Shown: one piece after another, positions 54,489-64,000 of the stretch
Position numbering within the stretch: the first letter of the stretch is position 1
Layout of the letters: the number at the start of each line of letters is the position of its first letter
Origin: Macrostomum hystrix
Lineage: Eukaryota > Platyhelminthes > Macrostomidae
Length of the DNA stretch: 64,000 bases
Reading direction: 5' to 3'
NCBI GenBank assembly: GCA_950097015.1
Contig: CATNEN010000001.1
Coordinates: forward strand, 13,938,501-14,002,500
The notes under the pieces: generated by a model
Seen by the model: the letters and a program-made list of their open reading frames with translations, nothing else
Databases searched by the model: none
What the model was told of the DNA's origin: nothing
Program-made: the position numbers and the translations under genes

Positions 54489-55710
54489 ATGCAGCAAGTC
54501 AAGGCGGCGATTGAGCAGACCACCTCACATGGCCTGCCTAGAGCTGTGACCAAGAAGCCGCTGTACGAGACATTAGACTGACGTGGCTGCTTCTCTATCT
54601 GGTTTCTCTGGGCCTGTTCTTCAAAGCATTTGCTGATTTTGTGATCAAGCTGCACAGCCGACAAGTGACCAGCTCGATGGACACAAACGCTGTTGCATTC
54701 AACGTGTGCTTTGAGAATGCCGTGTCCACCAGCTACGCTGCTGAGGTCTCGAACGAAACTGCTTCAGAAATCAATCGCCAGATGGCAGCGACTTCGGCGG
54801 TGTTCTCGCGCCTGCTGTCAGCGGCAAACATCTCAGCGAACTCCAGTGAGGACGAGCGCTGGTACAGCTTCGCCTATGTACAGTACCTTCAGTGCAGGCT
54901 TCTAGTCGACGCTTTTGCGCACCGACTCGAGCAGTCGTTGATCACATCGGATGTGGCCTACATTTCGAAGTTCGGTCTGCCAACCTCGGACCCACTGCCA
55001 GCGAATAAGTTCTAGCGAAGAGCGACTCAGCCAGCGGCCTGAAGGTCACCCTCTTGACCGACGCCAATTTCTCCTCAACATCACCAGCGAGTCCCCCGAT
55101 TCTGTCCAAGGTGTTCCCGATTCCCATGTCCGATTGGCCCCTGTCCAGAACAGATTATGACGATCCGGATCGCAAGGCTGGAGTTCGTGTCTACCTGTGC
55201 CCACCTGGCCAGTATCCGACTGCGTTTGTGACGTCATTTTCCCTGGGTCCCGGTCGGCATCACACGGTGGAAATAGGCATGACGGACAGGTGTCTAATCC
55301 GACAAGTTTCGACTGTGTTAGCGACCCTCTCAAGCAGGTACAGTTCGTGAATCCGTATTCACAGGAGCCGTACAATCACATATTCGTATTTGTATTGCTA
55401 CTACTTGGAGTACCACAGGCAGTAACAGTTGATCATGAATCTGAGCGGCGACTCGAGCCCCCTGCCGTTGCCAATGCAAAATCAGCGCTTCTTGCAACAG
55501 GTGCGCGACTTGGCTTCCGGCCTGGTGACGGATAGTGATATGTTGGTAGACTACGTCTTCGGCAATTTCGTGTCCGACATTGGCGGCATAATGGGCCTGT
55601 ACCTAGGCATGTCTCTGCTCACACTCTGCGAAGCGCTCGAGCTCATCTACGACCTAATCGTTCTGGTCCTGCATCGGAGAAGGATGTTGCAGCGCGATCC
55701 ACAAATTTAA
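54489..55710 (+). pseudogene. Intronless DEG/ENaC pseudogene
   Basis: Starts MQQVKAAIEQTTSHGLPRAV, parallel to the intact gene, and ends with a TM2 that is still readable (SDIGGIMGLYLGMSLLTLCE, then a basic tail). In between are at least three lesions: a frameshift at about 54565 before TM1, a deletion of about 61 bp at 55013 with a stop, a frameshift near 55285, and a large deletion that removes most of the region equivalent to exon 3. The positions of introns 1 and 2 of the intact gene are exactly closed up here (for example TACCACAG|GCAGTAACAG against exon junction ATCACAG|CCAGTACCAG). This points to a retrocopy of a relative, though an intronless paralogue that decayed is possible. The product cannot be a working channel. 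Confidence 0.85.
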
Positions 55711-55883
55711 ATTAACAGTCTAGGTTTTGCATTGTAAATCTTTTTTGTTTTAATATGGTGCTTCTGCTCCGTACAATTAAGTTTTCGTACTGTTTGTTCA
55801 TAGCTCGTACATTTCTTTATTTTTACAAAAATGCAACTCACTTGACTTAATAAGTAGTTGATGTGCATGTGTATAAGAATATT

Positions 55884-56180
55884 GGGATGTTGTAGCCTAG
55901 TGGTTAGAGCGTCAGACCCACGGCTTGAAGGTCCGGGGTTCGATTCCCAAATCCACTCGAACGATTTGTGTCAATTTAGCAAGACACTTAACTCTACATT
56001 GATTCAGTTCACCCAGCTGTTAAATGGGTTCCAGCATCAGCTGGGGGTAATTGAGGGTGGATGTGGCGTCCACCCAGTCCATGGACTGAACAGCCGTACA
56101 CTGCCTTCAGAATGCACCACGCAATAGCTGCGGCTGTGCTGTCGGCTGCACATCTGCCCCAATGGGGGGCAGGTCTAATC
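55884..56180 (+). mobile_element. tRNA-derived SINE, family A, near-intact
   Basis: A box TAGCCTAGTGG at 55893-55903 and B box GGTTCGATTCC at 55937-55947 match RNA polymerase III internal promoters at the usual spacing. The body follows (cacccagctgttaaatgggt, gtccatggactgaacagccg, gctgtgctgtcggctgcaca). Other copies: 34765-35072 and the truncated 57985-58140. Confidence 0.9.
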
Positions 56181-57080
56181 ATCCATTAGTACTATTAGTA
56201 ATTATATAAGAAGAATATACCTAAATTGCATGAATTGTGTTAATTATACTTTGCTAACGTGCTTTTTTACAGAAGTCAAATTTCGTTCGGAGAAGAAAGC
56301 AGAGATCATTTGCTGCGAAATGTGAGTTGCGGATCTGGTATGTAAATTGAGTATTACCATAATCAATAGCTGCTTAAATGAGTCCCTTTAACCAAAGGGC
56401 TTATAGATTTTCATGCATACAATTCTACTGGGCAGTTTTAGCTTCAGCAGAACAAGACATGATTGAAAGGAGCAAGTGGTCGCTACCAAGTGCTGTTTAA
56501 AAAATTCATTTTCAGTCTCACTAAACACGTTTTAGGAAACAGTCGACACAAACAAATTGTGCGCTGTATAGCATTTCGTGTTTGTGTTTGTGCCAATTAT
56601 GCTCATTCCGATTCTTTCAACTTCTCCTGAATTCTTTTCGCTTGTTTCCTAGAATCTTCGATATCATTGCGCGGCTTAAGAACCCTTCCTTAGATCATTT
56701 ATGACCTAAAATTCTTGTTTCCAGCAGTAAACTTACTAGACAAAATTTTATAAGCCACTTGGACTGAAGTGTCTGTCAGCGCGCAAACCTTTTATCTGTG
56801 CTGCAGTTGCACATGAAGTCAACTAATTGGATCCAAATGCGAGCCCGTACCCTCCATTCTAGGAAAAGATACAGCCTAGAAACAATGCTTAATTATGAAG
56901 TCAGTAAATTTTGCAGACAATACCACGTAACAACCAAAGCACAGAATATCACATACATTACATAATAATATTACATATTCTGTGAACGCACGCAAACTAT
57001 ACTTCACTTGTACTTTAGGCACCATTTATGTACATTGTTCCTGCCTTGGACCACATTCTTCCAATCCAAAACGTTCTAAA
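56181..57080. other. Unassigned AT-rich spacer
   Basis: I see no gene, repeat or element in this stretch. Confidence 0.5.
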
Positions 57081-57084
57081 ATCA

Positions 57085-57475
57085 CATTCTACAGTCACCT
57101 TTGTGAAACTTACATTCTACTGTCACTTTTGTGAAACCTAAATTTTGCTGTCACCTTTGTGAAACCTACATTCTACTGTCACTTTTGTGAAACCTAAATT
57201 TTGCTGTCACCTTTCTGAAACCTACATTCTACAGTCACCTTTCTGAAACCTACATTCTACAGTCACCTTTCTGAAACCTACATTCTACTGTCACCTTTGT
57301 CAAACCTGCATTCTACTGTCACCTTTCTGAAACCTGCATTCTACTGTCACCTTTCTGAAACCTACATTCTACAGTCACCTTTCTGAAACCTACATTCTAC
57401 TGTCACCTTTGTCAAACCTACATTCTACTGTCACCTTTCTGAAACCTACATTCTACTGTCACCTTTCTGAAGTCC
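57085..57475. repeat. 28-bp minisatellite
   Basis: About 14 copies of acctacattctactgtcacc plus tttctgaa, with agtc/ctgtc and gtgaa/gtcaa variants. Confidence 0.95.
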
Positions 57476-58937
57476 ACATTAAGCCTATTTTATAGGCACA
57501 CTTGTACTTATGTATTTGTGGGCGTAAAGTCAGGTCCATTCTGTCTCCCAAGTATTTTAGTAGGAATCGCTGACCTGCTAAATTGATTAGCAGCCAGAAC
57601 AGTCGCTTTGCACACGAATGAATTCTTGCACATACTAGCTAGTTTCACTCCAAGAATTCCACCCTATCCAATTTGCAGATGGTGAAACTCAGTTTTCACG
57701 CCTCATCGAACATTGGGAAAAGTTTGTCCCTATGCTCTGGGTCGGGGCCGTGCGGCGAGAACTTCTCGATAGGACTGAACGCAGGGTTTGTCGGAGCATC
57801 TCTATTCGGGTATAATTCGATCACCAGTCCGCTACGAGTTTCTACTTCTTATTATTTTTTCTTATCTACGCCTCGTCCTTAGGGACAGTGAACCAGAAAG
57901 CTGACTGGCGGGTTTTCGCTTGACGAAATTCCTGTGTAGCTCCGGCTTCTCTGTCTGTGTCAATATTTCCCTTTTGAACACTGTTTGATTTTTTTGACCG
58001 TGGGGACGCCACACCCATCCTCAATTACCCCCAGCTAATTTTGGTGCCCATCTAACAGCTGGGCGAGCTGAATCAATGCCGAGGTCAGTCTCTTGCTAAA
58101 GGAACCCCTAAAATACTTAAATTTGCACTTTAGGACGAAGACTTAATTTCTGGACTAAATGACGAACAATGCACTTGATGCAAGGACGCAGACCCACAGA
58201 CAGCGGAATAAAGGTAATCAAACTCTAGGCAAAAACCAGCGCCTGCTTCTGCACCTGATTATTAATGAGACGCACGGCCCACTCATGCAGCTAATGCCAG
58301 TCCTTAATGACTTCCACAAGAAACTGGTTTTCATCCTGCAGAGAGTAATTTTTCCTAATTGTTACAATCAACTTTAGCTTGTAGCGGTGTACTCTGCTGG
58401 TGGGCTTTTAAAGTACATCGCTTTCGTCAATCTACGAAGGATTTTTTATCAATCAGAGAGTAAATATTATCCTGTTCAATTACGCAAAATACCTACAACT
58501 GTGCACGAAGCTTTGTTTTACCACACCTGCAAGTATTTCAATTAACTTGCTCAGCACACGATAGTTGACGCACGTACACGCACAGACCATCGACTGTACC
58601 CGCTAGCATTGTACTCATCCAACGCAGACAGCGTCCAACAACCAATAGGAAGTGTTTGCGGACGAACACGGAAAGTCATTGGCTGTGCCGCACTTGTCCA
58701 GTGGGTTATTAATAAAGCGAAACTAAATCTTTCGGTGCCTCCTCTGAAGAAGGCTTAGAAAAGGTCTTCGAAAACAGAATTAATGTAAAAAAACGAGTAA
58801 CTAGATCTTGGCTTCAAACTAGACGCGCTGATGCTGCAGCCACGAGGTTCTGGCAGTCGAAGTGCATGGTCGTTGTAGCCATAGACAGTCACGATGTAAG
58901 CCAGCAGCAGGTAGGGCATTCCTAGAACTAGCAGCCC
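57476..58937. other. Upstream region of the LRR gene
   Basis: Apart from the SINE fragment at 57985-58140 nothing is assigned. The last few hundred bases must hold the LRR gene promoter; gttattaataaagcgaaac at about 58704 is AT-rich but not a convincing TATA box. Confidence 0.4.
57985..58140 (-). mobile_element. tRNA-derived SINE, family A, headless fragment
   Basis: Minus-strand match to the middle of the family A body (cagctgttagatgggcacc, attagctgggggtaattgag, ggatgggtgtggcgtcccc). The tRNA-like head and 3' end are missing. Confidence 0.7.
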
Positions 58938-61427
58938 ATGCGGATTCCATCGCTGCTGCTGCTGCTGCTGCTGCAGCTGCTGATCCAGTCGCTGCAGTTG
59001 TCTTGCTCTGCTCTGCTTCAGCTGACTAGAACCATCGCAGCCAGCGAGCTCAGCCTCCGTTGTCCTCCCAGGTGCTGGTGCGAGCTGCCCCAGCCCATCA
59101 GCGGACCGCAGCACGTCGTTCTGACAGTCGACTGCAGCACCAAGGGCCTCACAGAAGTGCCTCCCAGTCACGACCTTGACCCCGCCACTCTGGACCTGAT
59201 TCTTGACGACAACCATCTACAAGAGATGCCCGCACGTCTGGCTTCGAGAACGCCTCGACTGCGACGACTGTCGGCGTCAGACAACTCCATCGCCAGCCTC
59301 AACCCGCATCTCTTCGCCGGCCTGCCGCAGCTTGTCGAGCTGCGACTGGCCCGCAATCGACTGCAGCACCTGGACGCTAGTCATCTGAGCAACTGTGTAC
59401 ACCTGCAAGTACTGGATGTCAGCCAAAACCTGCTAGCCGTGCTGCCATTTGACCTGCTTGATAGACTGCCGGTCTGGCTCGATGCCAACTTCTCGCACAA
59501 CCGACTGCGCACCGTGATGCTCCCGTCTCAGACATCATCGGAATCGTCTCTGTCATCGTTGAAATCGCCCGTTATGACAGCCCGTCAGCTCAATCGTGAC
59601 ACTCGCTTGAACCTGTCGCACAATTTGCTGAGCTCAGTGACGCCCGGATTTCGCTGGCCAGTGGCCGGCTGTCCCGCCGTCCTGGATCTCTCTGGCAACC
59701 CTGAGCTCTCCTACACTGGCAGCGGCGCTCTCAAACCATTGCTTATTTCCGTCAGCGCTGACTGCGATCTCGACGAGCTCTACCTGCGTCGGCTCGGCCT
59801 GGCTCGCCTGCCCGCTTACTCATTTCGTGGACGCAACGTCCGATTGCACCGTCTCCGACGCCTAGTCCTGGCTAGCAACGCCATAGCAACTGTTGAGGAC
59901 GGCGCCCTGAGCAGTTTGACTGCTCTGGCGGAGCTAGACCTCTCAGACAATCGCTTGACCGAACTGCCAAACCTGGCCGAGCTCCGCAGCTTGAATCGTC
60001 TGGACCTGTCGCACAACCTCCTCACCAGCCTGGTCGACCCGACGCGCCTTCCATCCGACCTGCGCTGGCTCAGCCTGTCCAGAAACTCCCTGCACAACCT
60101 TCACCCGTCAGTATTTTCCCACTTCGCCAGTCTTCAATCGTTGGACCTGAGCAGAAACGGAATTAAAGACTTCCGGCCAATCAGGCGACACCTCTCGGGA
60201 CTCACCGAACTGCTGCTTGGTGGCAACGAGTTGAGGCGTGAGCACCTGTCCAGCATTTTCTCAGCATCTCCTCAGCTGCTCAGGCTAGACCTCAGCCACA
60301 ACCGCATCAGCCAGATTCCCGACAACCTCACCGGAGACTGTCCACACCTGCGGTACCTCAACCTCAGCTGGAACGGCTTCCCGCAGATCGAGCCACTGGA
60401 CCTTGGCGCCAGACAGCTCGAGGTGCTGGACATGACGGGCAACCGGCTGCAGATCCTTGCGGACTACGGCAGCCAGGGACTAAAACAGCTGCACGTTGGC
60501 GTTAACAACATTAGCACCATCGACTCGCAGGCCTTCCTTCACAGCTCCAGCGTCGAGCTGCTCGACCTCAGCGACAATCCAATGGAGGCCAGAACTATCG
60601 CCCTTTTCAAGTCGAGCCTCGACCGGCTGTCCAGCTCTCTGCGCATCTTCAAACTGAATCGCTACGAAATATTTGCCTACCTTAAGAACAATGCCTGGGG
60701 GCTTTTCCGGGACTTCCACGTCTTAGAGGAACTCGAGCTGAGCCGCTGCAACATTCGCCAGGCACCCGGAGCAGCTGTGGTCTTTCCGGCCTCCCTGCGC
60801 CGCCTGGCCCTTGACTACAATCCGATTCGCGAGATTGAAAGTGACGCCTTCCAGTCAGCCAGCCACCTGCGCCATGTGTCCATAGCCTGGTCCCGAATCT
60901 CCAGCGTCAGCGCGGACGCAATGCGGTCACTCACTGGGCTGCGCAGCATCGACTTGTTGGGTAATCCGCTGCGCTGCGACTGCGGCCGCCTCCGACACTT
61001 CTGGCGCTGGGCCCTGGCGACGAACGTCTCGGTGGCCGGCCTGCAGTCGCGCCAGCTGCGCTGTGCCGCTCCGGCTGCGCTGCTCAACCGTCCAGTGCTG
61101 GACCTCCAGCTGGCCAGCTGCGAGTCCCAGTTCAGCCGCCTGCCAGCCGCATTGGCTGTCGGAGCCTCGCTTGTCATCCTCATTGTGGCCGGACTTGTCT
61201 ATGCGACTCTCTGCCGCGACAGGAGAAGCGAAGCCGGCACCGCTACGGCTGGCGACGATGATGCGACGGCGAACGCTGGCGCAGATGACAGACGCAGAGA
61301 TTTCGTAGCAGATCGCTGCAGACTGCACCAGCAACAGCAGCGGCAGCAGGCGGCGCCTTCTTCTACGACGATGCCGCCTGTCCGTGTACAAAGACCGACA
61401 AAGAACAAGTGCATCATTGAAGTCTGA
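58938..61427 (+). CDS. Leucine-rich-repeat single-pass membrane receptor, intronless
   Basis: One uninterrupted frame of 829 residues. A signal peptide starts MRIPSLLLLLLLQLLIQSLQ (encoded partly by a CTG run). An N-terminal Cys cap follows (CPPRCWCELP), then about twenty LRRs of type LxxLxLxxNxLxxLP (for example LTALAELDLSDNRLTELPNL, LRWLSLSRNSLHNLHPSVFS), and a C-terminal cap NPLRCDCGRLRHFWRWALAT. The single membrane helix is AALAVGASLVILIVAGLVYA (near residue 740). The cytosolic tail is about 70 residues, basic and Gln-rich, and ends CIIEV, a possible PDZ-binding end; no TIR domain is present. The form recalls chaoptin-like or other adhesion LRR proteins, acting at the cell surface. The GC-rich codons contrast with the AT-rich surroundings. 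A poly(A) signal lies at 61567. Confidence 0.9.
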   Translation: MRIPSLLLLLLLQLLIQSLQLSCSALLQLTRTIAASELSLRCPPRCWCELPQPISGPQHVVLTVDCSTKGLTEVPPSHDLDPATLDLILDDNHLQEMPARLASRTPRLRRLSASDNSIASLNPHLFAGLPQLVELRLARNRLQHLDASHLSNCVHLQVLDVSQNLLAVLPFDLLDRLPVWLDANFSHNRLRTVMLPSQTSSESSLSSLKSPVMTARQLNRDTRLNLSHNLLSSVTPGFRWPVAGCPAVLDLSGNPELSYTGSGALKPLLISVSADCDLDELYLRRLGLARLPAYSFRGRNVRLHRLRRLVLASNAIATVEDGALSSLTALAELDLSDNRLTELPNLAELRSLNRLDLSHNLLTSLVDPTRLPSDLRWLSLSRNSLHNLHPSVFSHFASLQSLDLSRNGIKDFRPIRRHLSGLTELLLGGNELRREHLSSIFSASPQLLRLDLSHNRISQIPDNLTGDCPHLRYLNLSWNGFPQIEPLDLGARQLEVLDMTGNRLQILADYGSQGLKQLHVGVNNISTIDSQAFLHSSSVELLDLSDNPMEARTIALFKSSLDRLSSSLRIFKLNRYEIFAYLKNNAWGLFRDFHVLEELELSRCNIRQAPGAAVVFPASLRRLALDYNPIREIESDAFQSASHLRHVSIAWSRISSVSADAMRSLTGLRSIDLLGNPLRCDCGRLRHFWRWALATNVSVAGLQSRQLRCAAPAALLNRPVLDLQLASCESQFSRLPAALAVGASLVILIVAGLVYATLCRDRRSEAGTATAGDDDATANAGADDRRRDFVADRCRLHQQQQRQQAAPSSTTMPPVRVQRPTKNKCIIEV

Positions 61428-61920
61428 CGCAGCTAAAACTATGCCAGACTGTAAACCTTTTTTCTAGCTCATTTAAAATAGTTTTTCTTTTACTAAACCG
61501 CTTGTCATTTGTTTTAAACGGATTCATCCATTCTTATGAAACATTGATCTATAAAGACCTCAAATCAATAAAACTCACAGGAATATGTAAATACAAATTG
61601 GAGAATGCAGATCTACATAAGAGATTGGCAATTTCTGTGAGTCTAATGTGAACCTCGGCTTAGAATTTATACTAATTCGATGCGTCGAGTACTTCAACAA
61701 GTAAGAAATTCGATTGCATGCAATGCCTGATTCAACTTGAGCAAATTTGCATTGCCGCACTGCTGGGTCGGCTGAAATCTGACTGTCATTTTTCCTAGAG
61801 AGTGTCTCTGACTGTGCAGAAAGCCAGGCGAATAGACAAGCTCAAACCCTATTTCATTGGAATAAGAGGCATTTGGCATTGGCTGCTTTCCAAAGTACAA
61901 ATCTAAACACGAATTTCTCC
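61428..61920. other. 3' flank of the LRR gene and spacer
   Basis: Non-coding; only the poly(A) signal is noted. Confidence 0.5.
61567..61572 (+). promoter_or_regulatory. Poly(A) signal AATAAA of the LRR gene
   Basis: AATAAA about 140 bp after the stop codon of the LRR gene, the expected spacing for a short 3' UTR. Confidence 0.6.
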
Positions 61921-61927
61921 TTTATGC

Positions 61928-62350
61928 TAAAGGATCCTCTGTACTCTTGCTATCACAGAACCCGTGATCCTCTGTACTCTTGCTATCACAGAACCCGTGA
62001 AAGGATCCTCTGTACTCTTGCTATCACAGAACCCGTGAAAGGATCCTCTGTACTCTTGCTATCACAGAACCCGTGATCCTCTGTACTCTTGCTATCACAG
62101 AACCCGTGATCCTCTGTACTCTTGCTATCACAGAACCCGTGAATAGATCCTCTGTACTCTTGCTATCACAGAACCCGTGAATAGATCCTCTGTACTCTTG
62201 CTATCACAGAACCCGTGAAAGGATCCTCTGTACTCTTGCTATCACAGAACCCGTGAAAGGATGTCTAAACATCACAGAACCCGTGAATGAATGTCTAAAC
62301 ATCACAGAACCTGTGAATGAATGTCTAAACATCACAGAACATGTGAAATT
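61928..62350. repeat. 31- to 38-bp minisatellite
   Basis: About 11 copies of ggatcctctgtactcttgct plus atcacagaacccgtgaaa, with loss of the gaaagg part in some units and a shorter atgtctaaacatcacagaac form at the right end. Confidence 0.95.
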
Positions 62351-62361
62351 TCCTTTCAAGT

Positions 62362-62370
62362 CTATAAAAG
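62362..62370 (+). promoter_or_regulatory. Isolated TATA-like box
   Basis: CTATAAAAG directly after the minisatellite; no gene is recognised downstream, so it may be fortuitous or belong to a non-coding transcript. Confidence 0.25.
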
Positions 62371-62849
62371 GTTGTGGCAGCATTTTAAAAGTCAGCTTTA
62401 ATCGCCCACTCCGCTAATTGCTGCGAAAATAATTTAACCGCTTTCTAGCTTGCAGTATTTTTGGTTTGGTTAAGAAGTCACCCCACGAGAAGCAGAGAAT
62501 AAGTCAGAACATTTAGCAGAAAATGTTATTTGCTTGCTCTTTCACTCGCTCTCACCCCATGTCACTCTGTCTTACAAGCCAACACGATTAGCTTCTGTTT
62601 GCATATTTATCCGATCGATATGACGAAAAAATTGACAGCGTCGATACTTGGTTTCTTAGAGTAAGTCCCAAGTCAAAGCAGGGCATGAAAATGTTAATTG
62701 AAAGTTCTTTTTCATATTCAGCGGGCTCTACTCGGTGGTGAAACAATATTTATATTTAGAAGCGTTAAAAAATAGATTCTTTAAGATTTAAATAAAAAAC
62801 TTCTGACAGTAGAACTACCAAGGTATGGGATTTCTCCCCTAACAAATTA

Positions 62850-63265
62850 TTGTGCTGCACCCGAACGGAGCAACGCAAGCACACGAAGGTCAAGAACACG
62901 GGCCAACTCTTTGTTTCGTATCTCCTGAAACAATAATCAAAGTCGCCTGCTCTTCAGACCGTCGAGATATTCAATGGTTCAGCTCAAAGCGTTAAAATCA
63001 GCATGTTATCAGCATGTCACCCGAATGTGTCTGCATCATCTCTGTCTTCAGTCGTCACCTACCTTTATCTAGACGGACTGCTGGACCTTCAAGGGCTACA
63101 ACAGGTGGAACTAGGCCACTATGGACACCCTGACTCGAATTTCTCCAATTTCACTGATCAAGCCTAAATATTAGGCGCAGCTCAACCACAGGACACCCTC
63201 GCCTACTCTGTCAACCAATCAGTTACCACCCAACGCTGTCACCCCCTTGGTAAAAAAACGGGCGG
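62850..63265 (+). mobile_element. Dispersed repeat, second copy of the NOC3L intron 1 element
   Basis: Shares several hundred bases with the reverse complement of 41820-42310, with indels. Coding potential present in the other copy is broken here. Class unknown. Confidence 0.7.
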
Positions 63266-63800
63266 CAAAAAGGCTTGGTAGTCCCACTGTTAATCTTTAT
63301 TTTCTGACTAGGTACTTTCTGAGGCCTCTCACCAACCTGAAAGCCCCAAGGCAATTAGGAAACTATGCACTAGTATTCTCATCCTGGATGTAGCTTTTCA
63401 CCTTTGCTTTCACTGAACAGCGAATCCTCCAACGGGATTTAATTCCCTAGGGAAATTTCTGCTCAACTGAGCGCTTATCTCCCTCCACTGAGGAGGTATG
63501 ACGGAAGCACTGGCCTTTTTGACGTGCATTAATCCCCTGGGAGGCAGTGCTCACACAGGTTGCAGCTCATCATGTCGATCGCGAGTTGTTTCTTTCTGTC
63601 TTAAAAAAATCCATCGCTATTTAAAACTGGAAAATCCATCTGATGTCTAAGATCGATAAGCCAGAGTCTTTGATGAATGACAATCCGACAGCAATGTTTG
63701 CCTGACTAAAACTCCTCATCATTATTAACTTCTCAAGTATTGGTTTGCGAATCTCATACTAACTATTTCATCCTTAAATCTATCTTGCCTTTGAGTCTTC
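63266..63800. other. Unassigned spacer
   Basis: No gene or repeat recognised. Confidence 0.4.
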
Positions 63801-64000
63801 CATTTATCTTCTTCAGTCTTGCCTCCTCTATTCCCATTCTCCCCTTGAGTCTCACCCTCTCTTCCCATTCTCCCCTTCAGTCTCACCCTCTCTTCCCATT
63901 CTCCCCTTCAGTCTCACCTCCTCGCTTCCCATTCTCCCCTTCAGTCTGACCTCCTCTCTTCCCATTCTCCCCTTGAGGCTCACCTCCTCTCTTCCCATTC
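63800..64000. repeat. Pyrimidine-rich 31- to 32-bp minisatellite at window end
   Basis: About six copies of cttcccattctccccttcag plus tctcacctcct, running out of the window. Confidence 0.9.

Noticed and set aside
55884-55960. A true tRNA gene
   Set aside because: A and B boxes are present but no complete cloverleaf or 3' acceptor end; the body is shared with other SINE copies.
58159-58377. 72-codon plus frame (LLLHLIINETHGPLMQ)
   Set aside because: Plausible composition, but no family, splice sites or conservation that I can point to.
61000-61391. Arg-rich minus frame over the LRR gene
   Set aside because: GC-rich antisense shadow of a well supported coding region.
63800-64000. Pyrimidine tract as a splice acceptor or regulatory tract
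   Set aside because: It is a simple tandem array running off the window; no exon follows.

Overview
The window is nuclear DNA of a multicellular animal. Genes are split by GT-AG introns, use the standard code, and include clear animal orthologues: NOC3L, ANKRD40, a C11orf98-like nucleolar protein, a TRIM-NHL protein, DEG/ENaC channels and a leucine-rich-repeat receptor. Moderate GC, many private minisatellites, tRNA-derived SINEs and many mobile-element relics would fit a lophotrochozoan, perhaps a free-living flatworm of the Macrostomum kind. That placement is a guess.

Layout. 1-1.5 kb: last exon of a glutamine-rich nuclear-looking protein. 2-19 kb: a duplicated locus. Copy 1 (3.4-9.7 kb) and copy 2 (17.9-18.8 kb) encode the same two-exon protein. 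Copy 1 has a 27-bp glutamine minisatellite grown to more than 2 kb and a gag-only LTR element in its intron. Copy 2 is compact, but its upstream flank holds a likely solo LTR, an unclassified insertion, a 1.4-kb foldback transposon with an 8-bp target duplication, and two tiny hairpin insertions. Between the copies lie a TBP-like one-lobe gene with a frameshift and a decayed Ty3/Gypsy integrase. 19.2-24.7 kb (minus): a four-exon gene ending in an OCRE domain. 26.9-29.5 kb (minus): ANKRD40. 30.6-34.1 kb (plus): TRIM-NHL. 36.0-38.3 kb (minus): an unrecognised gene. 38.4-41.1 kb: intergenic DNA with foldback elements and a cloud of TAGGCC motifs. 41.2-46.3 kb (plus): NOC3L. 47.4 kb: C11orf98-like gene. 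48-49.9 kb: a 27-bp array open on both strands. 50.2-53.5 kb (minus): a complete four-exon DEG/ENaC channel. 54.5-55.7 kb (plus): a broken intronless DEG/ENaC copy. 58.9-61.4 kb (plus): an intronless LRR receptor. 62-64 kb: repeats.

The most unusual theme is that many introns carry their own minisatellite, with no unit shared between introns. In several cases the unit contains or grades into the splice site of that intron: a ten-fold 3' splice-site array in NOC3L, a 5' splice-site-like array in the OCRE gene, and the ANKRD40 acceptor. Another array was built from the A-box end of a tRNA SINE. Exon boundaries were chosen by hand from splice consensus, reading phase and protein family alignment from memory; no search was run.
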